DNA of 64,000 nt from an uncultured Paracoccaceae bacterium. GTDB taxonomy: Bacteria > Pseudomonadota > Alphaproteobacteria > Rhodobacterales > Rhodobacteraceae. The stretch covers positions 715,047 through 779,046 of the forward strand of contig CANMWG010000002.1 in the NCBI GenBank assembly GCA_947501555.1, in the 5' to 3' direction. The translations under genes were made by a program, and so were the position numbers. Under the pieces are notes generated by a model. It ran no database searches, was not told the DNA's origin, and worked only from the letters and a program-made list of their open reading frames with translations. Below are positions 8,153-16,665 of the stretch, one piece after another; the stretch's first letter is position 1, and every line of letters begins with the position of its first letter.

Positions 8153-8464
8153 CGCGGTACCTCTTTGAAAACAAGGTAACTTTATCTGTCATATGCCCGG
8201 ATGCAAGGTGCCGCGTGCGGAAACTCTGGGCTATTTTGAAGTGATGTGACCCCTGAAAGCGCCCTCTTCAGCCACGCGCGCCAGGACTGGTGTTCGGGCC
8301 GCGCATTCCAGCTGTACGAACATCTGGCCTTTTAATTTCCGACAATATCTGTCAAGTATTGTGTACCAAGCAATATATGCCCGGCAAAATTCGATTCTCT
8401 GATCCCGCGGTAAGTGGATCAACTGTTGCCGTCTGCGCCAGCAGGCTAAGCTTGGGAGCGTAAT
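8153..8464. other. Divergent intergenic region (312 bp)
   Basis: This gap separates the amidinotransferase (minus) from an unknown gene (plus), so it should hold promoters for both. I see an AT-rich stretch near 8340-8375 (TGTCAAGTATTGTGTACCAA), with a near-repeat of AAGTATTG as AAGCAATA, but no promoter or operator good enough to name. Confidence 0.4.
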
Positions 8465-8980
8465 ATGAAAAGTCGAATAACCGAAGATTGCGGACGTCTG
8501 ATGGGTCAGAAAGACACCCACTTAGAGGATCTGCGCCTGGACACCGGCTATTACACCATCTTGCAGCTTATTCGGCTTTATATGCAAAGTGTCTCACATC
8601 CTCAGTCCATGGCTTGGATCGCGGCGTTGGCAAATGCAGATGAAGCGTTTGGCCGGATCTATGGTCCCCAAATTGCGTCGCGCACGTTAGAGGTGCTGCA
8701 ACACATGCGCTTATCCCGACGATCCATGTTCAGTTTTAACAGCCCGACCTGCCCGTCTTGCTGCCAAATCGTAACCGAACATGAGCGGCGTTTCATGGTC
8801 GCCTTGGAATGTGCCAAAGCAGGATTGACCGGTCGGGCAAATATGGAACTTATCATGTTGTGCGAAGGTAACGACGTGTGGCCCGTCCGCCAGGCAATGG
8901 ATTGTCTGAACGCGCTCATTGCTGATGCTTTGCTGCACAACGCGCTCTCTCAGAACCCTGACAAATGTTCCATGGGATGA
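8465..8980 (+). CDS. Hypothetical protein with CPSCC motif
   Basis: I do not recognise this 171-residue protein. It is probably cytoplasmic: there is no signal peptide or membrane segment, and it looks mostly helical. A cysteine cluster PTCPSCC lies at about residues 97-103, with further Cys in ALECAKAG, LCEGND and AMDCLNAL; this could bind a metal or a cluster. The start has a plausible ribosome-binding site (GGGAGCG, four bases before ATG). It is the first gene of a likely three-gene unit with the next unknown gene and a siderophore-interacting protein, so a link to iron is possible by context only. Confidence 0.6.
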   Translation: MKSRITEDCGRLMGQKDTHLEDLRLDTGYYTILQLIRLYMQSVSHPQSMAWIAALANADEAFGRIYGPQIASRTLEVLQHMRLSRRSMFSFNSPTCPSCCQIVTEHERRFMVALECAKAGLTGRANMELIMLCEGNDVWPVRQAMDCLNALIADALLHNALSQNPDKCSMG

Positions 8981-8981
8981 C

Positions 8982-9458
8982 ATGATGTCCGCAGGTTTTC
9001 CAAATGTGACCACGCTCGACCCGGTCAATGCAGCGATGTTACCCATTTTGCGCTACCATTTGACTGCCTTGCAGGGCAACGATCCCTTGGCATGGCGGCA
9101 TGCGTTTAGCGTGTCTGTAGAGTGTTGGGGCGAAGGTCGGGGTCTCGCTTTGGCGCATCGCGCCCAAGTGTTTCTATCTGCTCTTTTGGCGTGCCGCCCT
9201 GTGCCGTTGGATATTACGGATCCGTTTAACCTCGACCGACGTGCCTTTTTGACCGATGATGAGCAACTCCTCATGCACTTGATTTCTGCTATGCGTAAAG
9301 AAGATGCGCCATGTGCCCGTGACATCTTGAGCCTGTTAAGCGGCGGGCATGTGACGGCGGCAGTTGTGCAGGCCGGGTTATCACTTGCTTTGTTAATGGA
9401 AACACCACAGATAAAAATCCGCAGACCCGCGCCCCCAACATTACGGGCCGTCAGCTGA
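8982..9458 (+). CDS. Hypothetical protein
   Basis: I do not recognise this protein of 158 residues. It begins one base after the stop of the preceding unknown gene (TGACATGATG), so the ATG at 8982 or 8985 fits translational coupling better than the upstream in-frame ATG at 8919. It looks soluble and helical (LALAHRAQVFLSALLACRP, DDEQLLMHLISAMRKED) with no signal peptide. It ends 28 bp before a siderophore-interacting protein gene. It could be an accessory factor for iron reduction or its regulation, but nothing in the sequence proves that. Confidence 0.6.
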   Translation: MMSAGFPNVTTLDPVNAAMLPILRYHLTALQGNDPLAWRHAFSVSVECWGEGRGLALAHRAQVFLSALLACRPVPLDITDPFNLDRRAFLTDDEQLLMHLISAMRKEDAPCARDILSLLSGGHVTAAVVQAGLSLALLMETPQIKIRRPAPPTLRAVS

Positions 9459-9486
9459 CGCAGGGCGCCCATAGAAAGAACAGACA

Positions 9487-10278
9487 ATGGCAAAAGCTCC
9501 TAAACCTAGCCCCCGCACGATGCATGTGAAAGACAAGAATTGGATCACACCCAACATGATCCGCGTGACTTGCGTGGCTGATTGGGTGCGCACGTTAGAA
9601 CCGGGCATTGAAGGCGCGCATTTCAAACTGTTTGTCCCAAAACCCGACCAAGATGAGGCGTCCTTTGTCGCCCAGTTGGCAGATGGTCCGCGACCGGATG
9701 TACGCACATACACGATCCGTCACCTGCGGTGCGAGGCCGGGGAAATGGACATCGACTTTGTCGATCATGGTGATGCGGGCCCGGCCAGTGCATGGGCACG
9801 TCGATGCGCCGCAGGCGATGTGGCGGGTTTTGCAGGACCCGGCCCTGTGAAGTTGAAAGCGTTTTACGCAGACACCTATATCATCGCTGCCGATATGTCC
9901 GCAATTCCGGTGGCCGCTGCCACGCTTGAGGCGATGCCGCGTGATGCGAAAGGCGTGGCTTACCTCGAAATCACATCCGCTGACGATCGCCAGAGTTTGA
10001 ATGCGCCTGACGGCGTCGACTTACATTGGTTGATCCATAGCGACCCACATCAGCCAGCCACGCAGTCCGTTGCGCATATCGGCACATTGCCTGATTTCAC
10101 AGGTAGCATCCAAACCTGCATCGCTGGCGAAAGCAGTATGATAAAGGCCCTGCGGGCAGAGATCATCAATAAGCGCGGCGTGCCAAAGCAGGACGCATAT
10201 ATTTCGGGCTACTGGAAAATCGGTTTGGTCGAGGATGAACACCAACAGGTCAAGCGCGCCGAGGCCGCGACCGGTTAG
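9487..10278 (+). CDS. Siderophore-interacting protein (ferric-siderophore reductase, ViuB/YqjH family)
   Basis: The 263-residue cytoplasmic flavoprotein has the FAD-binding fold first (residues about 1-125) with RTYTIRHL, which binds flavin, and DIDFVDHGDAGPASAWA, a hallmark of this family. A C-terminal NAD(P)H-type domain ends in GYWKIGLVEDEHQQ. Such enzymes reduce ferric siderophores or other ferric complexes after uptake so the iron can be released. It sits between two unknown genes and the haem receptor, giving an iron-acquisition context; the 354-bp gap after it suggests the haem genes have their own promoter. Confidence 0.88.
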   Translation: MAKAPKPSPRTMHVKDKNWITPNMIRVTCVADWVRTLEPGIEGAHFKLFVPKPDQDEASFVAQLADGPRPDVRTYTIRHLRCEAGEMDIDFVDHGDAGPASAWARRCAAGDVAGFAGPGPVKLKAFYADTYIIAADMSAIPVAAATLEAMPRDAKGVAYLEITSADDRQSLNAPDGVDLHWLIHSDPHQPATQSVAHIGTLPDFTGSIQTCIAGESSMIKALRAEIINKRGVPKQDAYISGYWKIGLVEDEHQQVKRAEAATG

Positions 10279-10457
10279 ATCACACGGCAGTTAAGCGCGT
10301 TGACTGTATTGGGGGAAGTCGGTCGCCAAAGTAAATTGGGCGGTCGGATTTTTGGGCCCACATACGTCTCGCGCTATCCCATCACATACGATCGGGCCGT
10401 CCTCATTGTCGGTTCAACCGATGTGCCGTGGAAATCCTCCTGAGCAACAGCAAGGCT

Positions 10458-10472
10458 CTTGACGCCGTCAAG
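10458..10472. promoter_or_regulatory. Palindrome CTTGACG-C-CGTCAAG upstream of the haem receptor
   Basis: CTTGACG (10458-10464) and CGTCAAG (10466-10472) are perfect inverted halves around one base, with outer GGC/GCC bases (10454-10456 and 10473-10475) almost extending the pairing. It lies about 180 bp after the reductase gene and 40 bp upstream of the candidate hmuR -35 box. It could be an operator or part of a terminator for the upstream unit; the short run after it is not U-rich. Confidence 0.4.
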
Positions 10473-10511
10473 GCCCTTATATCCTTAGGGTTGCATCACA
10501 GATTCTTTAAC

Positions 10512-10540
10512 TTGACAAAAAAACTAAGGTACTCGATATC
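10512..10540 (+). promoter_or_regulatory. Candidate promoter of hmuR
   Basis: A consensus -35 TTGACA (10512-10517) is followed by a 17-bp spacer and GATATC (10535-10540) as a weak -10. The A-tract right after the -35 box may also help. It lies about 93 bp before the hmuR start, in the expected orientation. The -10 is only moderately like consensus. Confidence 0.4.
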
Positions 10541-10632
10541 GAAAACTAGCCTGCTTCCAAGCCAGCCAGAAACGACAAGTCTGCCAAAGGGTAAGAATGG
10601 CGCTACGCATATGCCGTAGCTGAAGGGGAAGC

Positions 10633-12672
10633 ATGGAAAAGAGTATTTTTGTCAGGGCACTATTGGTTTTTGCAGTGACAGGCGCTGACAGCGCATTCGC
10701 ACAAGATCTGATCGAATTCGAAGGTGATCTGATCGGAACCGTCACAATCGGTGACAGTTTGCGCGGTGTTGCGACAGACACAGCCACACCAAAGACTGTT
10801 ATCGATCAGGAAGAGCTGGACGCGCGTCAAGCCACGACAACCGGCCAATTGCTGGATACGGTGCCGAATGTCACTTTGTTGAACGGAAACACCCCGCAAG
10901 GCGGCGGCGTTTCGATCCGGGGGTTGGGCAGCCAAGCAGGATTATATTCCAGCGACGGGACCGTGTCAGTTATTGTCGATGGCGTGCGCAGTGGATCGGA
11001 AGAGATTTACCGCAACGGGTCAATTCTGACGCTAGAGCCCGAGTTGTTTAAAGAAGTTGCTGTCACGCGTGGCCCCTCCGGCGGGTTTCGATATTCAAGT
11101 TCAGCGTCCGCCGGAACGATCGAACTTACGACCAAAGACGCAAGCGATTTCCTTGAAGATGGCGACACTTTCTCATTCCGACAAAAATTGGGGTATGAGA
11201 CCAATGGTGCATCACCGTTATCGACGTCGATCCTGTCTTTTGCGCCAGATGAGAAATTCGAAGCACTTCTGTTCTATGGCATCAGAACATCGGAAAACCG
11301 CGAAGATGGATCCGGGGATGAGATTGTAGGCACTGAGTTTGAGCAAACATCAGCGCTGGCGAAGTTGTCCTATCAGATAAATGGCACAAGCCGTGTGACC
11401 TTTGCCTATCAGGAAAATCAGATCCCCGAGCGTGATGTGAATTACAACGTTTATGACCCAGACGTTGATAATTTTTTTGGTCGTGTCGATCGTGATACCG
11501 CAGATACAACTGCGTATTTGGAATATGCATTCAACCCAGAAGAAAACGCTCTGATTGATTTAACTGCGCGGCTGCAGTTCAAACAGGAAGAAGTATCGCT
11601 TGATCCAGTATTCAATCCATTCGGAACCGACTTGCTTGAAGCCGATCACCTCACCGAGACAACATCTCTGGTCCTTGAAAACACATCTCTGTTTGATACG
11701 GGAACTGTCGGTCATGAAGTCGTCGCAGGTATCGAAGTTGGCGAACGCACACGCACTTCTCTGACAGATGCGGGCACGAATGCAGCCTCAGCACCGGGTG
11801 GTACTGATGAATATGTTGCCCTGTTTGTCGAAGATAACCTGGCATTCGGTGAACGCCTGACGCTTACACCAGCCATACGGTATGAAGCCCAAAGGCTCAC
11901 ATCCCAGAACAATGATGATCTGGCTGATGGCACCGAATTTGAGGCTAGCAGTTGGACTGGTGGCGTCGGTGCTTATTATGAGGTTACCCCTGCCTTTGCC
12001 GTTTTCGGGACGGTTGCACATAATGAAAACCTCCCCCTCCTCGATAATTTGACGAATGAGAATGTCGAAGAGACAGAGGAAGCTGACACGATCGAGCTTG
12101 GCGTTTCATATGACGGGTTGGATGTCTTCACACGTGACGACAGCTTTGCAGCAAAGCTGACAATCTACCAAACGGACATCTCGAATGGGCGTACCTATTC
12201 TGCGGGGGGAGGCTTGTTTGAATCCGATATTGAGCTGCAAGGGATTGAGATTGAAGCATCCTATGTCCACCCTAAATTCTATCTTGACCTTGCCGCAGCA
12301 GCAAACCGTGGCGAAGTTTCAGAACTGTCTGATGGCAGTCAGGTCGATAACTACTTTGAGGGAAGCACAGCAGACAACATTGAATTGACTGTTGGCAAGC
12401 GTTTTCGTGAAGATCAATTGAACGTTTTCATAACCGTTGATCATACATTCGAAAACAATCGGACAGAGTCGGAAGATGGTCCAACCGCGCCGTCTGACGA
12501 ATATACGTTGTTTGATCTGGGCGTCGGGTACACGCCAAACAGCGGTGTATTGGAAGACACCGAATTCCGCATCTCATTCGAAAACATAACTGATGAAGAT
12601 TACCGCCAGTTTGGGTCTACCCGCAGAGGCCAAGGTCAGAATGTCGTCTTGTCGGTTGCACATACTTTCTAA
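10633..12672 (+). CDS. hmuR: TonB-dependent haem/haemoglobin receptor
   Basis: The 679-residue outer-membrane receptor has a signal peptide (MEKSIFVRALLVFAVTGADSAFAQ). A plug domain follows (about residues 40-160, with VDGVRSGSEEIYRNG and EVAVTRGPSGG), then a 22-strand beta-barrel ending in the aromatic terminal strand VVLSVAHTF. Length is usual for the HmuR/HemR/ShuA group. Assignment to haem rests mainly on the next genes, which encode a haem-degrading factor and a haem ABC transporter. I do not see a textbook FRAP/NPNL pair in the barrel. A perfect 11-bp hairpin separates it from hmuS. Confidence 0.88.
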   Translation: MEKSIFVRALLVFAVTGADSAFAQDLIEFEGDLIGTVTIGDSLRGVATDTATPKTVIDQEELDARQATTTGQLLDTVPNVTLLNGNTPQGGGVSIRGLGSQAGLYSSDGTVSVIVDGVRSGSEEIYRNGSILTLEPELFKEVAVTRGPSGGFRYSSSASAGTIELTTKDASDFLEDGDTFSFRQKLGYETNGASPLSTSILSFAPDEKFEALLFYGIRTSENREDGSGDEIVGTEFEQTSALAKLSYQINGTSRVTFAYQENQIPERDVNYNVYDPDVDNFFGRVDRDTADTTAYLEYAFNPEENALIDLTARLQFKQEEVSLDPVFNPFGTDLLEADHLTETTSLVLENTSLFDTGTVGHEVVAGIEVGERTRTSLTDAGTNAASAPGGTDEYVALFVEDNLAFGERLTLTPAIRYEAQRLTSQNNDDLADGTEFEASSWTGGVGAYYEVTPAFAVFGTVAHNENLPLLDNLTNENVEETEEADTIELGVSYDGLDVFTRDDSFAAKLTIYQTDISNGRTYSAGGGLFESDIELQGIEIEASYVHPKFYLDLAAAANRGEVSELSDGSQVDNYFEGSTADNIELTVGKRFREDQLNVFITVDHTFENNRTESEDGPTAPSDEYTLFDLGVGYTPNSGVLEDTEFRISFENITDEDYRQFGSTRRGQGQNVVLSVAHTF

Positions 12673-12683
12673 AATCCAGCGGC

Positions 12684-12708
12684 GAGAGGGCAAGGAACTT
12701 GCCCTCTC
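12684..12708 (+). terminator. Hairpin between hmuR and hmuS
   Basis: GAGAGGGCAAG (12684-12694) and CTTGCCCTCTC (12698-12708) pair perfectly around a GAA loop, 12 bp after the receptor stop codon. No run of T follows, so it may stabilise the receptor message or lower transcription into hmuS rather than end it. Confidence 0.65.
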
Positions 12709-12732
12709 ATCCCATCAACAGGAGTTTCTATT

Positions 12733-13782
12733 ATGGCGCAGACACCCACTGCCGAGATGATCCGAAATGCACGGATCGACGACCCAAAATCGCGTGACAG
12801 GGACTTTGCCGCCCGTCTGAAAATTAGCGAGGCGCAGCTGGTCGCGGCGCATATTGGCCACGGTATCCATGCGATTACGCCCAACCCAGATCAATTGATG
12901 CCAGCGATCAGTCAGTTCGGCGAAGTCATGGCGCTGACCCGCAATGAAAGCGCCGTTCACGAACGGGTCGGCACATACGGCGAATATCATAGTGGTGCCC
13001 ATGCCTCGATGGTCTTGGGCAAAGAGATTGATCTGCGTATTTTCCCAAAGCATTGGGCCTATGGCTTTGCCATCGAACAGGAGACCGAAAAGGGGTTGCG
13101 CCGCACCTTGCAGGTTTTTGATGCGGCCGGTGATGCGGTTCACAAGGTTTTTCTGCGTGAAAATTCAAACCACGATGTTTGGACTTCCGTTGTAGAAAAT
13201 CTCAAAACAGACGGCGCCGACACATTGGATGTGACCCCACGCCCAGCGGTCGAAGCAGCCAAGGAAAATCCAGCGAAACGCGACGCGCTTTTGTCCGAAT
13301 GGGCCAGCATGACAGATACCCATCAGTTTATGCGCCTGACATCAAAGCTGGGGACAAACCGTCTTGGCGCGTATCGGATGGTCGCAGGTGAAAAATGGGT
13401 CAAACCCTTGGCCATTGATGCGGTGCCAAAACTGATGAACACAGTGGCGGATGCCGGGCAAGACGTCATCCTATTCGTCGGTAATCGTGGGATGATCCAG
13501 ATCCACTGGGGGCCGCTGGTGAATATTAAACCGATGGGCCCATGGTTGAACGTACTGGACGACCGTTTTGATCTACACCTCCGGGCGGATCATATCGCCG
13601 AGGTTTATGCGGTCCACAAACCAACAAAGCGCGGTCCCGCACTCTCGGTTGAGATGTTCGATGCGTCGGGCATGTTGATTGCGCAAGTTTTCGGGCAACG
13701 TCCCGAAGGCAGCGATGACCTGTCTGGATGGACCTCTATTGTTGACGCATTGCCGTCAAAGCAGCCTGAGGCCGTGTCATGA
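12733..13782 (+). CDS. hmuS: Haem-degrading factor / haem chaperone (HmuS/HemS family)
   Basis: The 349-residue cytoplasmic protein is made of two repeated haem-binding halves, as in HemS/ChuS/PhuS: each has a run of the type HSGAHASMVLGKEIDLRIF (first half) or LFVGNRGMIQIHWGPL (second half), followed by an FDAxG strand (QVFDAAGDAVHKVF and EMFDASGMLIAQVF). These proteins take haem from the importer and either degrade it or pass it on. The ribosome-binding site AGGAG lies nine bases before the ATG. It overlaps hmuT by 4 nt. Confidence 0.93.
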   Translation: MAQTPTAEMIRNARIDDPKSRDRDFAARLKISEAQLVAAHIGHGIHAITPNPDQLMPAISQFGEVMALTRNESAVHERVGTYGEYHSGAHASMVLGKEIDLRIFPKHWAYGFAIEQETEKGLRRTLQVFDAAGDAVHKVFLRENSNHDVWTSVVENLKTDGADTLDVTPRPAVEAAKENPAKRDALLSEWASMTDTHQFMRLTSKLGTNRLGAYRMVAGEKWVKPLAIDAVPKLMNTVADAGQDVILFVGNRGMIQIHWGPLVNIKPMGPWLNVLDDRFDLHLRADHIAEVYAVHKPTKRGPALSVEMFDASGMLIAQVFGQRPEGSDDLSGWTSIVDALPSKQPEAVS

Positions 13783-14639
13783 AGGGCCTCGTTTCAGTAT
13801 CAGTCATTTGCGCCATCCTGCCAGGATTGGCTTTGGCTGAACAATACCCGCAGGCAGATGCCATCGTCTCGGTTGGTGGTCCGATCACCGAGATCATCTA
13901 CGCATTGGGCGAAGAGGATCGCGTCATTGCGCGCGATACAACCTCGACCTTTCCGGAGATTGTGAACGATCTGCCTGACGTTGGTTATATGCGAAATCTA
14001 TCTGCCGAAGGCGTTCTGTCGGTCGGGCCTGATCTGATCATCGCAAGGTCGACATCCGGTCCCGTCGAAGCGCTTGACCAGTTGCGCGGCGCGGCTGTGC
14101 CAATCGTCTTTGTCGAAGACGGGTTTACGCCCGACGCCGTTCTGGCCTCCGTTGATACGGTTGGGGAAGCGCTAGGCGTTGAAGAAAAGGCGGATGTTCT
14201 GATTGCACAGTTAGAGACTGATTTCGCCGAACTTGCGGAAAAACGGGCTGCAAGCGGCGCAGCGCTTCGCGTCTTGTTTGCCTTATCCATTGATGGCGGC
14301 CGCTTGAATGCAGCAGGGCGCGGCACCGGCGCGGACGGAATGATCACACTGGCAGGCGGCGTCAACGCAATGGCTGAAGCGTTTGAGGGTTATAAGCTTG
14401 TCAATGACGAGGCCATTATTCTTGCCGCACCCGATGTTATTGTCATGATGGACTCACGTGGGGATCATGGTGGCCGCGCCGAAGAAGTGTTGGGCCTTCC
14501 ATCTGTGTCGCTCACACCGGCAGGGGAAAACGGTGCCTTCATCACCATCCCAGGTGCCGCACTGGGCTTTGGGCCCCGAACGCCACAACTTGCAAGTGAC
14601 CTGCTTGACCAACTGGAACCGTTTGCGCACGGAGGCTGA
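13779..14639 (+). CDS. hmuT: Haem ABC transporter, periplasmic haem-binding protein
   Basis: The 286-residue protein has a signal peptide (MKGLVSVSVICAILPGLALA) and a class III binding-protein fold. VSVGGPITEIIYALGEEDRV opens the first lobe. GYMRNLSAEGVLSVGPDLII contains the tyrosine that binds haem in HmuT/ShuT/PhuT. It would carry haem from the receptor to HmuU in the periplasm. It overlaps hmuS (ATGA) and is three bases from hmuU. Confidence 0.93.
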   Translation: MKGLVSVSVICAILPGLALAEQYPQADAIVSVGGPITEIIYALGEEDRVIARDTTSTFPEIVNDLPDVGYMRNLSAEGVLSVGPDLIIARSTSGPVEALDQLRGAAVPIVFVEDGFTPDAVLASVDTVGEALGVEEKADVLIAQLETDFAELAEKRAASGAALRVLFALSIDGGRLNAAGRGTGADGMITLAGGVNAMAEAFEGYKLVNDEAIILAAPDVIVMMDSRGDHGGRAEEVLGLPSVSLTPAGENGAFITIPGAALGFGPRTPQLASDLLDQLEPFAHGG

Positions 14640-14642
14640 CAC

Positions 14643-15722
14643 GTGACCTTTGCCCCTGCCTTGCCCACACAATCACGCACCGTGCGACAGCCCGGTGACA
14701 GACGCGCGTTGTCCCATTTACTGACTTTGTTGCTGGTCGCGGGGTTGTTGCTGACCATCCTGCTCAGCCTTGGTTGGGGGGCGGCATCGGATGCCGACGT
14801 GATTGGGGCGCTTTTTGGTGCTGAAGATGTGTCTGTGCGGGACAGGACGATCGTTTGGGATATCCGGCTTCCGCGGGTTCTGACGGGTGTCACTGTCGGC
14901 GCAGCGCTCGCGGTGTCTGGCGCGATCATGCAGGGGCTATTTCGAAACCCTTTGGCCGATCCAGGACTTGTTGGGGTAAGCGCAGGGGCCGGATTTGGGG
15001 CCGTCGTTGCGATTGTACTTGGCGGCTCTGCCCCGATATGGCTTCAGGCAGCACTGGGGTATTATATGGTCCCCTTGGCCGCATTCTTTGGCGGTTGGAC
15101 CACGACGTTGCTGCTTTACAAAGTCGCAACACGCAATGGGCGCACATCGGTCGCAACGATGCTGCTTGCTGGCATCGCACTTGCGGCTTTGACGGGCGCG
15201 CTGACCGGGATTTTGGTCTATTACGCAACTGATGACGAACTCCGTGATTTGACCTTTTGGGGCCTTGGTTCGGTCGCCGGTGCGAATTGGCAAAAATTCT
15301 GGGCCGCCGCACCTTTGATCATCACCTGTTTGGTAGCCGCGCCTCTTCTCGCACGGAGCCTGAATGCCTTAGCATTGGGTGAAGCTGCTGCCGGTCATAT
15401 GGGCATTCGGGTTCAGTTGATGAAACGGATCGCGATCCTGACCGTTGCCTGCAGCGTGGGTGCTGCAGTGGCGACGACGGGCGGCATTGGATTTGTAGGC
15501 ATTGTCGTTCCACATTTGCTGCGCCTTGTGCAGGGGCCGGATCATAAAGGCCTTTTGATCAATTCGGCTTTATTGGGCGGTGTCATGCTTCTTTTGGCGG
15601 ATGCCGTTTCCCGGACCATCATCGCTCCGGCAGAAATGCCCATTGGCATTATCACAGCGGTGATCGGCGGCCCATTTTTCCTATGGATTTTGCTGCGCAA
15701 CCGTTCCTTGGTGGATTTTTGA
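14643..15722 (+). CDS. hmuU: Haem ABC transporter permease (FecCD family)
   Basis: The 359-residue inner-membrane permease is of the iron-chelate type. It has about nine or ten transmembrane helices after a charged N-terminal tail, with WDIRLPRVLTGVTVGAALAV and QGLFRNPLADPGLVGVSAGA typical of FecCD/BtuC permeases, and GGIGFVGIVVPHLLRLVQG near the C-terminus. The start is GTG at 14643, three bases after the hmuT stop. It ends two bases before the ATP-binding protein start. Confidence 0.93.
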   Translation: MTFAPALPTQSRTVRQPGDRRALSHLLTLLLVAGLLLTILLSLGWGAASDADVIGALFGAEDVSVRDRTIVWDIRLPRVLTGVTVGAALAVSGAIMQGLFRNPLADPGLVGVSAGAGFGAVVAIVLGGSAPIWLQAALGYYMVPLAAFFGGWTTTLLLYKVATRNGRTSVATMLLAGIALAALTGALTGILVYYATDDELRDLTFWGLGSVAGANWQKFWAAAPLIITCLVAAPLLARSLNALALGEAAAGHMGIRVQLMKRIAILTVACSVGAAVATTGGIGFVGIVVPHLLRLVQGPDHKGLLINSALLGGVMLLLADAVSRTIIAPAEMPIGIITAVIGGPFFLWILLRNRSLVDF

Positions 15723-15724
15723 CA

Positions 15725-16540
15725 ATGGCGCTGATCGCACAGAATATCGACGTTAAATTCGGGGCCACGCAGATCTTACATGGTGTTGAATTTAATGCAG
15801 AACCCGGAACATTTTCGGCAATTATCGGGCCAAATGGATCAGGCAAAACAACGTTTTTGCGGGCGATTACGGGTGAAGTCGCCTTTGGTGGAACGGTGTC
15901 AATCAACGGTCTGGATACACAGGGCACCTCCGCCGAAATACTTGCCCATGAACGTGCCGTATTGGCGCAATCCACCCAGCTCGCCTTTCCATTTAATGTC
16001 ATTGAAGTTGTTCGTCTTGGCCTGACGGCTGGTGTTGCTACAGGCAACCCGGCGGATGCAAATGGCCTGCCGTCCAAAGCCTTGGAGCGTGTCGGGCTAG
16101 GTGGCTTTGAAGGACGGTTTTATGCTGAACTGTCTGGGGGTGAAAAACAACGGGTGCAGCTTGCCCGTGTTCTGGTGCAAATCTGGCTTCCAGTCTTGGA
16201 CGGGCGTCCGCGTTGGTTGTTTCTGGATGAACCCGTGTCATCGCTTGATATCGGGCACCAATTGATGGTGATGCAGATTGCGGCGGATTATGCACAAGCG
16301 GGGGGTGGGGTCGTTGCCGTCATGCATGATTTGAACCTGACGGCTATGTTTGCTCAGAATGTTTTGCTGTTAGCCAACGGACGCTGCCTTGCCTCCGGGA
16401 CGCCCGCTGATGTGCTGACCGATGCGACACTAAGCGCCGCTTACGGCTGCTCCCTATCCATTAATACCGCCCCCACGAACGGAACGCCGTGGTTGCTGCC
16501 GCATGCGGCCCAACTTGTTGGGCATGGGGGTGTCCAATGA
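15725..16540 (+). CDS. hmuV: Haem ABC transporter, ATP-binding protein
   Basis: The 271-residue ATPase has Walker A GPNGSGKTT, signature LSGGEKQRVQLARVL, Walker B LFLDEPVSSLD and switch histidine in VMHDLN. The ATG at 15725 is two bases after the hmuU stop and gives the usual MALIAQNIDVKFGATQIL start, so the in-frame ATG at 15683 inside hmuU is not chosen. The stop codon overlaps the start of a short downstream reading frame (ATGA). Confidence 0.92.
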   Translation: MALIAQNIDVKFGATQILHGVEFNAEPGTFSAIIGPNGSGKTTFLRAITGEVAFGGTVSINGLDTQGTSAEILAHERAVLAQSTQLAFPFNVIEVVRLGLTAGVATGNPADANGLPSKALERVGLGGFEGRFYAELSGGEKQRVQLARVLVQIWLPVLDGRPRWLFLDEPVSSLDIGHQLMVMQIAADYAQAGGGVVAVMHDLNLTAMFAQNVLLLANGRCLASGTPADVLTDATLSAAYGCSLSINTAPTNGTPWLLPHAAQLVGHGGVQ

Positions 16541-16665
16541 CAAACACGCAACAGGTCCGGCTATTCACAAGCGTTTTCCAGCTGCCTGAAAAGCGCGGTT
16601 TCTTACGAAACACCGCCCCATCGGATCTGTTCCACACCACCCCCAAGGAGACCCCGCATGTTTAA
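16537..16665 (+). CDS. Small unrecognised protein in the haem operon (42 residues)
   Basis: This short frame starts with an ATG that overlaps the hmuV stop (ATGA) and ends with a TAA that overlaps the start of the next gene, so it bridges the two genes exactly. The product is 42 residues, soluble, with a basic middle (LPEKRGFLRN) and a histidine-containing tail. It is not like the HemP small haem-uptake proteins I know, which have a conserved LILTK-type ending. It could be a real small protein or a leader that couples translation from hmuV to the next gene. Its 3' end contains the ribosome-binding site AAGGAG for that gene. Confidence 0.45.
   Translation: MTNTQQVRLFTSVFQLPEKRGFLRNTAPSDLFHTTPKETPHV

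Larger units (their letters stand above)
10279..10632. other. Intergenic region upstream of the haem receptor (354 bp)
   Basis: No gene is seen. It holds a 15-bp palindrome at 10458-10472 and a promoter-like pair at 10512-10540, both listed separately, then an untranslated leader of about 80 bases ending in the ribosome-binding site AGGGGAAGC just before the ATG at 10633. Iron control of hmuR is expected in this group, through Irr, RirA or Fur/Mur-type regulators, but I do not see a site I could assign to any one of them. Confidence 0.5.

Noticed and set aside
16537..16665. Identification of the short frame as HemP
   Set aside because: HemP proteins have a conserved C-terminal LILTK-like ending and an LRxT strand, which are missing here.
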